From NCBI GenBank assembly GCA_035633115.1, contig DASQFN010000114.1, positions 62,001 to 126,000 of the forward strand: DNA of 64,000 nt, in the 5' to 3' direction. This DNA is from Gemmatimonadaceae bacterium (lineage in GTDB: Bacteria > Gemmatimonadota > Gemmatimonadetes > Gemmatimonadales > Gemmatimonadaceae). The position numbers and the translations under genes were made by a program. The notes beneath the pieces were generated by a model, which was not told the DNA's origin, ran no database searches, and worked only from the letters and a program-made list of their open reading frames with translations. How positions within the stretch are numbered: position 1 is the stretch's first letter; the number at the start of each line of letters is the position of its first letter. Of this stretch, positions 1 through 8,624 are shown in pieces.

Positions 1-2
1 CT

Positions 3-488
3 TGCACGGTTGCCGGTGTACTGCGCGTGCGTCCGAATCCCGGCTTTGCCGGCATCGTCAGCGGCTCGTCTGAGTGGGCGGATTCCATTGTCACGACCAC
101 TATCGGCCGCGACCGCCCGCTGGATGTGCTGCCCAGCGGAACCAGACGCGTGGGAATTCCGTCGCCCGAAGTCGCAGAGAGGATTCGGGAGGATCTCGCC
201 AGGATGGAACGGCGCTATGACCTGATCGTCATAGCCGCGCCAACCGAATATGTTCTACATCATTCGACGACAGTCATGCCGAACCCGGATGTGGTGTTGT
301 GTGCGCGGGTCGGCCACACGAGCATTGCCGATCTGAAAAAATCAGTGGACGGGTTCAGGCAGCGTGACCTTCGGGTGCATGGGCTCGTGCTGTGGGATGA
401 CGACGTTCCCCAGATCGACTCGCGAGAGGAAGTACTGGAATCAATACAACGCCGCGAAACCGGCAGCTCGGCGCTCGTGAGCACATAG
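3..488 (+). CDS. C-terminal part of a CpsD/CapB-type tyrosine kinase or polysaccharide-export ATPase (5' end outside window)
   Basis: The reading frame is open from the first bases of the window, so the gene begins upstream. The visible 161 residues match the end of BY-kinase/ParA-like P-loop ATPases of capsule and exopolysaccharide export. A stretch about a polysaccharide target (LPSG near residue 45) is followed by SPEVAERIREDLARMERRYD and then a hydrophobic strand (LIVIAAP) that carries the Walker B-type region. A later VVLCARVGHT segment fits the conserved strand and switch region of these proteins. The Walker A motif would lie before position 1 and cannot be checked. No tyrosine-rich tail is seen at the C-terminus, so autophosphorylation is doubtful. 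An internal GTG at 27 is not needed as a start. The family call is by sequence pattern only. Confidence 0.6.
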   Translation, partial: CTVAGVLRVRPNPGFAGIVSGSSEWADSIVTTTIGRDRPLDVLPSGTRRVGIPSPEVAERIREDLARMERRYDLIVIAAPTEYVLHHSTTVMPNPDVVLCARVGHTSIADLKKSVDGFRQRDLRVHGLVLWDDDVPQIDSREEVLESIQRRETGSSALVST

Positions 489-496
489 AGCACTGA

Positions 497-988
497 ATGG
501 CCGAAACGATCATGGACCTTCGTGAGCTGCCGCGCCCGGCGGCCTACGCGGAGATCAAAGAGCAGATGCGGCTGGTGCTGGCTGGAATCGACGACCCGAT
601 CGCCGGAATGGCTACTCTCGCCGCACTTCTGCATGGGGCGTTCGGGTTCTTGTGGGTCGGCTTTTACCGTGTCGTCAAATCCGATGAGCTTCTGCGAATC
701 GGCCCTTATCAGGGGAGTCTTGGCTGTCTCGAGATTCCGTTCGGTAAGGGGGTGTGCGGGGTTGCAGCGGCGGAGCGTCGAGCCGTGATCGTCGATGACG
801 TGAACCTCTTTCCCGGCCACATCACCTGTGATCCGAGAGCGAGATCCGAGATTGTGGTGCCCGTTTTCGGCCCGTCCGGTGAACTGACGGCAGTGCTCGA
901 CGTCGATTCCGACGAGAAAGGCTCCTTTACCGACGATGATCGAGAAGGTCTCGAGGAGATCATCCAATGGTTCCGCTCGGCGGCCTGA
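497..988 (+). CDS. msrC: Free methionine-(R)-sulfoxide reductase (GAF domain)
   Basis: This is a 163-residue single GAF-domain protein of the fRMsr family (YebR type), a cytosolic enzyme that reduces free L-methionine-(R)-sulfoxide using thioredoxin. The family's three redox cysteines are visible: GCLEIPFGKGVCGVA supplies two of them and the later FPGHITCD supplies the third. EIVVPVF and AVLDVDS are the usual core strands of the domain. The length matches the family. The gene starts nine bases after the kinase-like gene, and its stop lies two bases before the ATG of the HD-domain gene, so the three may share a transcript. Another methionine sulfoxide reductase gene (msrB) lies 46 kb away. Start ATG 497 is chosen; ATG 512 is possible. 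Confidence 0.9.
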   Translation: MAETIMDLRELPRPAAYAEIKEQMRLVLAGIDDPIAGMATLAALLHGAFGFLWVGFYRVVKSDELLRIGPYQGSLGCLEIPFGKGVCGVAAAERRAVIVDDVNLFPGHITCDPRARSEIVVPVFGPSGELTAVLDVDSDEKGSFTDDDREGLEEIIQWFRSAA

Positions 989-990
989 CG

Positions 991-1593
991 ATGCGGCCAG
1001 GATATTCGGACAAGATCAATCATGCTTTCGCCTTTGCAGCAAAGCATCACGACCGACAGGTCAGAAAAGGGACGAAGCTTCCCTACCTCACGCACCCCGC
1101 CAACGTCGCCGTGATTCTGACTCGCTACGACCGCGACGAAGACAGCATTGTAGCAGGGATTCTACACGACGTTGTAGAAGACTGTGTCCGGGAAGGCTAC
1201 ACGTGGCAGGCCCTCGAACAGAGGATTGGAGAGAAATTCGGCGAATCGGTGCTGCAAATCGTTCTTCAGGTAACTCAAAGGAAGCTCGACGACGATGGCG
1301 CGGAGCTCTCGTCAGCCCAAAGGAAAGAGGATTACCTCGAGCGGTTATCGGAAGCCGAGGAATCCGCGCTGTGGATTTGCGCGGCCGATAAGGTCCACAA
1401 CGCCCGATCAGTTCTTGCCGATCTTCGCCGGACTGTCGAGCCGAATGCTGTCTGGTCGCGGTTCAGTGGTGCGCGTGCAGGGACGGTCAAATGGTACCGC
1501 GATGTCTACGAACGACTGAAGTCTCTGGGTTTCGATCAGCCGATCATGGAAGAGCTGAGGCTGACCGTCGAGGCGCTCGAGCAGCAGCCATAG
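991..1593 (+). CDS. HD-domain metal-dependent hydrolase, RelA/SpoT hydrolase-like
   Basis: The 200-residue protein begins MRPGYSDKINHAFAFAAKHH. Its pattern THPANVAVIL...VAGILHDVVED is the first part of an HD phosphohydrolase site and resembles the (p)ppGpp hydrolase domain of RelA/SpoT and of small alarmone hydrolases. A later AADKVHNARS supplies the second conserved aspartate region. No synthetase, TGS or ACT domain is present, so it could be a stand-alone alarmone hydrolase or another nucleotide phosphohydrolase; the substrate cannot be told from sequence. The ATG at 991 lies just after the fRMsr stop and is preferred to the ATG at 967, which lies inside that gene. It converges on ispG with 11 bases between the stops. 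Confidence 0.8.
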   Translation: MRPGYSDKINHAFAFAAKHHDRQVRKGTKLPYLTHPANVAVILTRYDRDEDSIVAGILHDVVEDCVREGYTWQALEQRIGEKFGESVLQIVLQVTQRKLDDDGAELSSAQRKEDYLERLSEAEESALWICAADKVHNARSVLADLRRTVEPNAVWSRFSGARAGTVKWYRDVYERLKSLGFDQPIMEELRLTVEALEQQP

Positions 1594-1604
1594 GGCAATC
1601 GGCG

Positions 1605-2843
1605 CTAGGAGACGAGCGCAGCTCCCGGCTCGGCGTAACGCCGCTCGACATAATCGTCGAGGATTCGGAGAAATTCAGGGACGATGTTCTCTCCCTTGAG
1701 CGTGACGAGCAGCTTGCCGTCGACATACACCGGAGCCTTCGGCTCCTCGAAGGTTCCGGGCAGTGAGATCCCGATGTTGGCGTGCTTCGACTCTCCCGGT
1801 CCGTTGACCACGCAGCCCATCACGGCAACCTTGAGATCGACGACGTCAGGATAACGCTCATGCCACACGGGCATCTGCTCCCGGAGGTAGAGCTCGATGT
1901 CCTGCGCCATCTGCTGAAAGAATGTTGAAGTTGTTCGTCCGCACCCGGGACACGCCGTCACCTGTGGATTGAAATGTCGGAGTCCGAGGGACTGCAGAAT
2001 CTGCTGCGCGACCTGAACCTCCTCCGTCCGATCGCCTCCCGGTTTCGGGGTAAGCGAAACGCGGATCGTATCTCCAATTCCTTCGGAAAGCAGGATTGAA
2101 AGTGCGGCGGTGCTCGAGATAATTCCCTTCGAGCCCATGCCTGCTTCGGTCAGACCAAGGTGCAACGGATAATCGCACCGGGCGGCGAGCCGGCGGTAAA
2201 CCTCGACCAGCTGCTGAACTCCTGAGACTTTGGCGGAGAGGATGATCTGGTCGTGGGCGACGCCTGCATCCTCAGCGAGAGTTGCGGAACGCAGTGCACT
2301 TTCGAGCATCGCGTCGATGTAGACCTGTTCGGCATCGCGCGGGTCGTCGAGCGCGCCGTTTGCCTCCATCAGCTGTGTAAGGAGGTCCTGGTCGAGGGAG
2401 CCCCAGTTCACACCGATGCGAATGGTTTTTCTGTTGTCGGCGGCGATGCCGGCGATCGTCCGGAAATTCTCGTCCCGCCGCTTGCTTCCGACATTGCCGG
2501 GATTGATTCGATACTTCGCGAGGAGCCTGGCGCATTCAGCGTATTTCGCGAGCAGCAGATGACCGTTGTAGTGAAAGTCCCCGATCAGCGGAACGCTCAC
2601 GCCAAGATCGGCAAGCCGAGAGGCAATCTCGGGGACTGCAGCAGCCGCGTGTTCGTTATTGACTGTAATGCGGACGAGCTGAGAGCCGGCGGCAGCGAGA
2701 TCTGCGACCTGGGCTGCAGTTGCGGCAGCATCGGCGGTATCGGTATTGGTCATGGACTGCACGACCACCGGATGCCCCGACCCAACGGGGACGTTGCCGA
2801 CTCGAACTGTTACAGTCTTTCTACGGTTTCCGATTTCCAGCAT
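1605..2843 (-). CDS. ispG: 4-hydroxy-3-methylbut-2-en-1-yl diphosphate synthase (flavodoxin)
   Basis: IspG (GcpE) catalyses the reductive ring opening of methylerythritol cyclodiphosphate to HMBPP in the MEP isoprenoid pathway, using a 4Fe-4S cluster. The 412-residue protein has the N-terminal TIM-barrel signature ([37 protein letters not shown]). At the C-terminus are the cluster-binding cysteines in TACPGCGRT and in [13 protein letters not shown]. The length is typical of the compact bacterial form, without the plant-type insert. The ATG at 2843 gives [16 protein letters not shown], the usual beginning. It converges with the HD-domain gene and stands alone; the next gene upstream is divergent. 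Confidence 0.97.
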   Translation of the reverse strand: MLEIGNRRKTVTVRVGNVPVGSGHPVVVQSMTNTDTADAAATAAQVADLAAAGSQLVRITVNNEHAAAAVPEIASRLADLGVSVPLIGDFHYNGHLLLAKYAECARLLAKYRINPGNVGSKRRDENFRTIAGIAADNRKTIRIGVNWGSLDQDLLTQLMEANGALDDPRDAEQVYIDAMLESALRSATLAEDAGVAHDQIILSAKVSGVQQLVEVYRRLAARCDYPLHLGLTEAGMGSKGIISSTAALSILLSEGIGDTIRVSLTPKPGGDRTEEVQVAQQILQSLGLRHFNPQVTACPGCGRTTSTFFQQMAQDIELYLREQMPVWHERYPDVVDLKVAVMGCVVNGPGESKHANIGISLPGTFEEPKAPVYVDGKLLVTLKGENIVPEFLRILDDYVERRYAEPGAALVS

Positions 2844-2990
2844 TGGACCTTGCCCGGTTCAGACGCTAAAGCTAATTCGATAGAGCAGCACACGGGACGA
2901 TAGCGCGCACCCAGCGGCGCAGGAGATGCCTGCTGAAGCCGTGAGTAATTCCCTGCCCTTTTGCCAGCATTCCAGCAAGGACCGAATCCG

Positions 2991-3617
2991 ATGTCCGATG
3001 ACGAGAAGCGCGTAACTGACGGCGACCCTGCGGACGACATGCCTCCAAGGCATGATATGTCTCCGGGCGATGATATGTCTCCGGGCGATGACATGCCTCC
3101 GGGCGCTGCCGAAGCTCGAGCAGATGAGGAGTCTCGAGCAGATGACAAGTCTCGAGTAGGCGACGAGTCTCAAGACGATAAGCCTCTGGTTGGTAAGAGC
3201 TCTGCACCGAGCGCAAAGCCTGATCGGGCAACGGTGCAAACCCACCGCGTGCGTCGTTGGGGGCTGACCATTCTTGTGCTGATCCTTATAGTGCCTGCGG
3301 TGATCTTTGGCGCGTGGGCGGGTGTCACGCTCAACTACTCCTATTCGAAGGGAGACAGAGCGGGATATATCCAGAAGCTCTCGCGCAAAGGCTGGCTTTG
3401 CAAAACCTGGGAAGGCGAGCTGGCGATGGTGAATCTTCCGGGTGCGATGCCCGAGATCTTTCACTTCAGCGTACGCAATGACTCGATTGCCCGTGTACTG
3501 CAGAGGAATATCGGAAAACGCGTTTTGCTCGCTTATGAAGAGCACCGGGGTGTACCGACGTCGTGCTTCGCGGAAACGCCCTACTATATCACAAATATGC
3601 GTTTGGCCGGTGAATGA
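2991..3617 (+). CDS. Single-pass membrane protein with acidic, repeat-containing N-terminus
   Basis: I do not recognise a family. The 208-residue product has an acidic, low-complexity cytosolic N-terminus of about 80 residues, partly built from an 18-base tandem repeat coding variants of DDMSPG. One transmembrane helix follows (WGLTILVLILIVPAVIFGAW, about residues 89-108). The C-terminal domain of about 95 residues contains SYSKGDRAGYIQKLSRKGWL and CKTWEGELAMVNLPG and would lie outside the cytoplasmic membrane. Two cysteines (WLCKTW and TSCFAE) could pair there. The ATG at 2991 has AAGGA about ten bases upstream and is preferred to the TTG at 2961. Similar small proteins with a GWLCKTWEGEL-like motif occur as hypothetical proteins in several phyla; the role is unknown. 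Confidence 0.75.
   Translation: MSDDEKRVTDGDPADDMPPRHDMSPGDDMSPGDDMPPGAAEARADEESRADDKSRVGDESQDDKPLVGKSSAPSAKPDRATVQTHRVRRWGLTILVLILIVPAVIFGAWAGVTLNYSYSKGDRAGYIQKLSRKGWLCKTWEGELAMVNLPGAMPEIFHFSVRNDSIARVLQRNIGKRVLLAYEEHRGVPTSCFAETPYYITNMRLAGE
3033..3104 (+). repeat. Four tandem 18-bp units inside the preceding coding sequence
   Basis: Four consecutive 18-base units of the form GAYGAYATGYCTCCRGGC are seen at 3033-3050, 3051-3068, 3069-3086 and 3087-3104. They stay in frame and encode variants of DDMPPR/HDMSPG/DDMSPG/DDMPPG. Looser repeats of GCTCGAGYAGATGA type follow to about 3170. The array lies in a disordered, acidic part of the protein, where copy-number change would be tolerated. Confidence 0.85.
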
Positions 3618-3628
3618 ACAATTTTCTA

Positions 3629-3657
3629 TTGTCCCCTATGACAGAGGGTGATATAAT
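3629..3657 (+). promoter_or_regulatory. Sigma-70-type promoter of the cold-shock gene
   Basis: TTGTCC (3629-3634) and a perfect TATAAT (3652-3657) are separated by 17 bases. TGA immediately precedes the -10 element, giving an extended -10. Transcription would start near 3664, which leaves an unusually long 5' leader before the ATG at 3801. Confidence 0.7.
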
Positions 3658-3663
3658 TTCCGC

Positions 3664-3800
3664 CAGCAACCCGCGTCCGTGGGTCTTTTCTGAGAGCTGC
3701 GAGCGCGTTTCATTCGGTGGGTCCGCCCTAGTCCGGACTCGCCATCGGCTGTGTCCGGTGTGGAGCAATCTGTGGCGGACATTCATTACCAGGAGCAGGA
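3664..3800 (+). promoter_or_regulatory. Long 5' untranslated leader of the cold-shock gene
   Basis: About 137 bases lie between the predicted transcription start and the cold-shock ATG. No open reading frame with a ribosome site is evident. In Enterobacteria the cspA leader of about 160 bases is a temperature-responsive RNA, so the length here suggests post-transcriptional control. No specific cold-box sequence is claimed. AGGAG lies just before the start codon. Confidence 0.5.
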
Positions 3801-4010
3801 ATGCGTACGACCGGCAAAGTAAAATGGTTCAACGATGCGAAGGGCTTCGGCTTCATCACCCCCGATAACGGGCAGAAGGACTGCTTCGTTCACTACAGCG
3901 CAATCACGGGGAACGGCTTCAAATCCCTCGCTGAGGGCGACGCTGTAGAGTTCGACATCGTCGAAGGACAGAAAGGTCCTGCGGCGGAGAACGTCACAAA
4001 GAGCAGCTAA
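3801..4010 (+). CDS. Cold-shock-domain protein (CspA family)
   Basis: The 69-residue protein is one OB-fold cold-shock domain: [20 protein letters not shown] holds RNP-1, DCFVHYSAI holds RNP-2, and [20 protein letters not shown] ends the fold. It binds single-stranded RNA or DNA and typically acts as an RNA chaperone. It differs from the second cold-shock protein in the window (23825-24034) mainly around the DNGQKDCF loop, where this one has a cysteine. AGGAG lies about six bases before the ATG. A hairpin terminator follows, so the gene is monocistronic. Confidence 0.97.
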   Translation: MRTTGKVKWFNDAKGFGFITPDNGQKDCFVHYSAITGNGFKSLAEGDAVEFDIVEGQKGPAAENVTKSS

Positions 4011-4044
4011 GGCGCGGCGTCATTCCCGCATCTTTGCCGGCAAT

Positions 4045-4076
4045 GGGAGCGGAGCGTCCATAGGCGTTCCGCTCCC
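4045..4076 (+). terminator. Hairpin terminator of the cold-shock gene
   Basis: GGGAGCGGAGCG and CGTTCCGCTCCC form a 12-bp stem with one G-U pair and an 8-base loop, followed by TATTT. It lies 35 bases after the cold-shock stop codon. It abuts the stop codon of the small leftward gene and may serve both. Confidence 0.75.
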
Positions 4077-4330
4077 TATTTGCGTCGAGGCCGGCCACGG
4101 CGAGGAATCGGGCTGATCTCAACCGCGCGCTCGAGTCTGACATTCAGGTCGTTGGTGAGAGTCCTGATGTCCGCCTTGATCTCAATCGACAGCGCTCCCG
4201 CGAGCGTGATTCCACCTCCTCCCGCGTCAATGAGACGCTGAGCAGTTTCGAGCGCCTGGGGGAGAGGCAAGCCCAGGGCGCGCACAAGTCGCAGCGCAAT
4301 ATCAAGGTTAAGAAGCGCCATCGGTGTCAC
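4076..4330 (-). CDS. Small helical protein with an AT-hook-like C-terminus
   Basis: This is an 84-residue protein of unknown function. The N-terminal two thirds are predicted helical and rich in leucine and alanine (ALLNLDIALRLVRALGLPLP, ALETAQRLI). A glycine run (DAGGGGITLAG) splits two helices. The C-terminus ends IPRRGRPRRK, which contains the RGRP core of AT-hook DNA-binding motifs. Nucleoid or DNA association is therefore possible, but this is inference from a very short motif. Its stop codon is embedded in the terminator hairpin of the convergent cold-shock gene. Confidence 0.6.
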   Translation of the reverse strand: MTPMALLNLDIALRLVRALGLPLPQALETAQRLIDAGGGGITLAGALSIEIKADIRTLTNDLNVRLERAVEISPIPRRGRPRRK

Positions 4331-4464
4331 CCTTCGGGCAATCCCCTGCCTCGCTTGATGGACACCGGGGACCCGATGATGCGACAGCGTGTTGTCAACC
4401 CACTTGGAATTGACCCCTAGCGTAACAGCTGTAGTCGCAACGGTATACGCGCGCAGTTAAATAA

Positions 4465-4489
4465 CCTTTTCAAAAAGGATTTTAAAATC
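4465..4489. promoter_or_regulatory. Two adjacent AT-rich palindromes in the 4331-4625 intergenic region
   Basis: CCTTTT-CA-AAAAGG (4465-4478) runs directly into the perfect 12-bp palindrome GATTTTAAAATC (4478-4489). They lie in the 295-base gap between two divergent genes, about 137 bases before the beta-barrel gene. This is the most AT-rich stretch of an otherwise GC-rich gap and could be an operator or a promoter element. Nothing else in the gap was recognised. Confidence 0.35.
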
Positions 4490-4625
4490 TGGGGTCGGAG
4501 CACGGCTTGTGCAACCTTAGCGCGAATTCCGAGGTACTTCACGCAGGGCGCACTTCCCGTAAAACCCCGCACACACCTGAGACTCCTCGGCGATACTGAA
4601 TCAGCACTCAACAGGAGCAGGAATC

Positions 4626-5165
4626 ATGAGAAGGATCTGGATAGGATTAGTGCTCACGGCCGTGAGCTTGACCGGCGGGCAGCTTTCGGCACAATCACCC
4701 AAGCCGTTCTCGATCGGACTTGCCGGCGGTGCAGCCATCCCGGTTGGCGATCTGGCCGATTTCTACAACACCGGCTACAACGGTACGGCCTTCCTCGGTC
4801 TCTCATCTCTGGGGACGCCGATTGGTATCCGCATCGAGGGGATGTACAACAAGTTTTTCGGCCGCGATGACAACGGGTCATTCAATGAGCCGGATGCGCG
4901 AATTGCCGCGGGCACCGCAAACCTCGTTTACGGGTTGCCGGGAGTGGGAATCCGCCCGTATCTCATTGGCGGGGCAGGGTATTACTCGCTAAAACCGGGC
5001 GTCCCCAACGTCGAGTCGGAAAACGAGCTCGGCCTGAATGGTGGTATCGGCGCGATGTTTCCGCTCAGTGGCTTCAACACGTTCATCGAAGCGCGACTTC
5101 ATCACGTGTTCACTGAAGTGAGCTCGACACAGTTCGTCCCGGTGACTTTCGGGATACTGTTCTAA
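4626..5165 (+). CDS. Small outer-membrane beta-barrel protein
   Basis: The 179-residue protein has a clear signal peptide (MRRIWIGLVLTAVSLTGGQL with cleavage near LSAQS). Alternating amphipathic strands of the OmpA-like or porin superfamily 8-strand type follow, for example IGLAGGAAIPVGDLADFYNT, YNGTAFLGLSSLG and GIRPYLIGGAGYYSL. It ends in phenylalanine (TFGILF), the usual signal for BAM insertion. No periplasmic OmpA domain is present. The start is supported by CAGGAGCAGG just before the ATG. The function beyond outer-membrane location is unknown. Confidence 0.8.
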   Translation: MRRIWIGLVLTAVSLTGGQLSAQSPKPFSIGLAGGAAIPVGDLADFYNTGYNGTAFLGLSSLGTPIGIRIEGMYNKFFGRDDNGSFNEPDARIAAGTANLVYGLPGVGIRPYLIGGAGYYSLKPGVPNVESENELGLNGGIGAMFPLSGFNTFIEARLHHVFTEVSSTQFVPVTFGILF

Positions 5166-5231
5166 AGGCAGGAGCCATCAAACAGAGGCGCCAGGGCAGC
5201 ACGCTGGCCCCTTTTGATTGTTCGATTGTAA

Positions 5232-6665
5232 TCAAACTGTCTGAAGGCTGAGCTCGTTTCCTCTGGGGGTATCCCGAACGGGCCGAATGGCTGCCCGTGC
5301 TGCCTCCAGCTGTGCCCGCACGGCCTCCGGTCCCGTCCCACCCGGAATATTTCGCCTCGCCACGGAGCTCACCGGGTCGAGCCACCGATATACGTCTTCC
5401 CCGAACAGCGAATGCGCAGCGGCGAATGAATCGATGGTCAGATCGTAAAGCTCGCAGGCTTCAGCCTCGGCCTGCCGGACGAGGGAGCCGACAGCCGAGT
5501 GAGCTTCCCGGAACGTTACTCCTTTAGTCACGAGGTAATCGGCGAGATCAGTCGCCATCATCGTGCTCGCCAGCGCCTGATGCATGCGGCGTTGATCGAA
5601 GGAGATTTCCGCAAGAGTTCCAGCGACGGCCGGCAGCACCAACGCCATGAGATCGACGGCATCGAACAAGGCACGTTTGTCGTCCTGTAAATCCTTGTTG
5701 TATCCGCTCGGAAGACCTTTGAGCATTCCGAGCATCGCGACAAGATCGCCGAGGGCGCGAGCGCCCGAGCCTCGAGCGAGCTCGAGAGCGTCGGGATTGC
5801 GTTTCTGCGGCATCATGCTCGAGCCTGTCGTAAACGTCTCGCCAAACCTCACAAAACCAAACTCACTCGATCCGTAGAGGATCAGATCTTCGGCCAGCCG
5901 CGAGAGATGCGCGGCAGTCAACGCCAGGGCAAAAAGCATCTCCGCGATGAAATCACGGTCCCCGACAGCGTCGATACTGTTCTGGGACAGCGATGTAAAG
6001 CCGAGGCTTCCCTGAAGGAGAACGCGCGAAATCGGGTATGCGGAGCCTGCGACCGCTCCTGAGCCGAGGGGAAGCACTGCAGTGCTTCGCGCGACAGCGG
6101 CGAGCCGGATGCGGTCCCGCTCCAGCGGCCAGAAGTGTGACAGCATCCAGTGTGCGGTTGAAACAGGCTGTGCCCGCTGAAGGTGCGTGTACGCCGGCAT
6201 GTAAACCTGCTCGAGGTCCTCAGCGTGGCTGACCATTACCTGTTGGAGCGCACGAATTGACGAATCGAGTCGGGTGCAGGCTTCCATTGTCCACAGTCGC
6301 GTGGCGGTCGCCACCTGATCGTTGCGGCTGCGGCCAGTGTGCAGTTTGGATGCAACGTCCCCGACTTCCTCGTGGAGCATCCGGTCGATCATCGTGTGAA
6401 CATCTTCGTCGGATGAATGAGCCTGCTCGCCGGCGGCAAGCCGGCTTCCGACGACGGCGAGCCCACGCTCGATATGCTTGCTTTCTTCGAGTGTCAGTAC
6501 GCCCGCTCCCCAGAGAGCCATCGCCCAGGCCTGTGATAAGCGGATGTCTGCCGGCCAAAGGCGGAAATCAACACCGATCGAGCGATTGAGCGCGTTGAGC
6601 GCGTCAGCGGTTGGTGCAGAGAAGCGACCGCCCCAGAGCTTATGAGATCGCTCCTCATCCGGCAT
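5232..6665 (-). CDS. argH: Argininosuccinate lyase
   Basis: ArgH splits argininosuccinate into arginine and fumarate, the last step of arginine synthesis. The 477-residue protein starts with the family's KLWGGRF motif and contains DEDVHTMIDRML, SKLHTGRSRNDQVATATRLW and the fumarase-superfamily signature GSSMMPQKRNPDALELARG, whose flexible loop holds the catalytic serine. It lies 5 bases after the argG stop (6671), so the two are co-transcribed. The ATG at 6665 is chosen because it gives the normal short N-terminus; a GTG at 6683 would overlap argG. The operon is probably controlled by the ARG-box-like sites upstream of argG. Confidence 0.97.
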   Translation of the reverse strand: MPDEERSHKLWGGRFSAPTADALNALNRSIGVDFRLWPADIRLSQAWAMALWGAGVLTLEESKHIERGLAVVGSRLAAGEQAHSSDEDVHTMIDRMLHEEVGDVASKLHTGRSRNDQVATATRLWTMEACTRLDSSIRALQQVMVSHAEDLEQVYMPAYTHLQRAQPVSTAHWMLSHFWPLERDRIRLAAVARSTAVLPLGSGAVAGSAYPISRVLLQGSLGFTSLSQNSIDAVGDRDFIAEMLFALALTAAHLSRLAEDLILYGSSEFGFVRFGETFTTGSSMMPQKRNPDALELARGSGARALGDLVAMLGMLKGLPSGYNKDLQDDKRALFDAVDLMALVLPAVAGTLAEISFDQRRMHQALASTMMATDLADYLVTKGVTFREAHSAVGSLVRQAEAEACELYDLTIDSFAAAHSLFGEDVYRWLDPVSSVARRNIPGGTGPEAVRAQLEAARAAIRPVRDTPRGNELSLQTV

Positions 6666-6670
6666 CAGCT

Positions 6671-7939
<1,269 letters not shown>

Positions 7940-7942
7940 AGT

Positions 7943-7981
7943 CTCTAATAACTATTCAAGGATACCGTATATTTAATCAAC
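7943..7981. promoter_or_regulatory. Tandem ARG-box-like operators between argG and argR
   Basis: Read on the minus strand, CTTGAATAGTTATTAGAG (7960 to 7943) and GTTGATTAAATATACGGT (7981 to 7964) each match about 10-11 of the 16 informative positions of the enterobacterial ARG box WNTGAATWWWWATTCANW. They are separated by exactly 3 bp. Two 18-bp boxes 3 bp apart is the classical layout bound by one ArgR hexamer. The boxes lie between the argG ATG and a TTGACG-like -35 near 7998-8003. The match to this organism's true motif has not been tested. Confidence 0.5.
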
Positions 7982-8069
7982 ACGCTCCTGAGCGTCAATG
8001 CAGAGCGGTGCGTTGGGCTCGCCGCCGGGCCGCCAGTGTGGTATCGTCCTCTAACGCGGCAAGGGGAGC

Positions 8070-8528
8070 ATGGCGAACAAACGAGAACGACAGTCGGCGA
8101 TACTCGAGATAGTCAACTCACGATTCGTGAGCAGCCAGGAGGATCTGCGAAAGCTCCTTCTGCACCGCGGCTGGGATGTAACTCAGGCAACTCTATCCCG
8201 CGACTTGCGTGAATTGAGGCTGGCTCGCGTTCCGACGCCGGAAGGGGCACGCTACGCGGTGACGGACGGGACAATCGAGGAGAGCCGGGTTGCGCTCGAA
8301 ACCCTGCTGCCGCAGCTGTTTCTCCGGATCGATGGAGTGAGTGACATGATCGTGCTGCGAACCGTGCCGGGCGGTGCTCAACCGATTGCCGCGGCGCTCG
8401 ACGGCGAAGGCTGGCCGGACGTGCTCGGTACCATCGGAGGCGACGACACCATTCTGATAGTCTGTCGTTCTGGAGTCGCGCGTGACCGCGTTCTGCGGCG
8501 CTTGAAATCCCTGGCCGGCGAGCCCTGA
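8070..8528 (+). CDS. argR: Arginine repressor
   Basis: This is a 152-residue ArgR/AhrC-family repressor. The N-terminal winged helix (RQSAILEIVNSRFVSSQEDL, TQATLSRDLRELRLARV) contains the SR-DLRE recognition helix. The C-terminal oligomerisation and arginine-binding domain ends in GTIGGDDTILIVC, the conserved motif whose aspartates contact arginine. The protein would form hexamers and repress the arg genes when arginine is abundant. It heads the rightward cluster argR-argC-argB-argD, although about 90 bases with their own palindrome separate it from argC. Tandem candidate boxes lie about 90 bases upstream, between it and argG. Confidence 0.95.
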   Translation: MANKRERQSAILEIVNSRFVSSQEDLRKLLLHRGWDVTQATLSRDLRELRLARVPTPEGARYAVTDGTIEESRVALETLLPQLFLRIDGVSDMIVLRTVPGGAQPIAAALDGEGWPDVLGTIGGDDTILIVCRSGVARDRVLRRLKSLAGEP

Positions 8529-8605
8529 GTAGCAGAGTAGTCTGAAGCCGCGGCGGGATCGATTCCCGCGGACAGTTCCGCATTGACGCCATCGTACTGC
8601 AATGT

Positions 8606-8624
8606 TATGCATTAAAAGTGCATA
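8606..8624. promoter_or_regulatory. Palindromic ARG-box-like site overlapping the argC start codon
   Basis: TATGCA (8606-8611) and TGCATA (8619-8624) form a palindrome whose middle is A/T-rich. It resembles the TGCAT-type ARG boxes of several bacteria. The GTG start codon of argC (8618-8620) is inside it. Binding here would block both transcription and access to the ribosome site, which is consistent with feedback on argCBD separate from the argG boxes. Confidence 0.45.

Noticed and set aside
260-967. Large leftward frame over the fRMsr region
   Set aside because: It is antisense to two clearly recognised genes and shows no protein family pattern.
2859-3545. Leftward 228-codon frame antisense to the membrane protein with repeats
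   Set aside because: It is the complement of the repeat-containing gene, histidine/arginine-rich, and lacks a family match; the rightward gene has the ribosome site and membrane helix.
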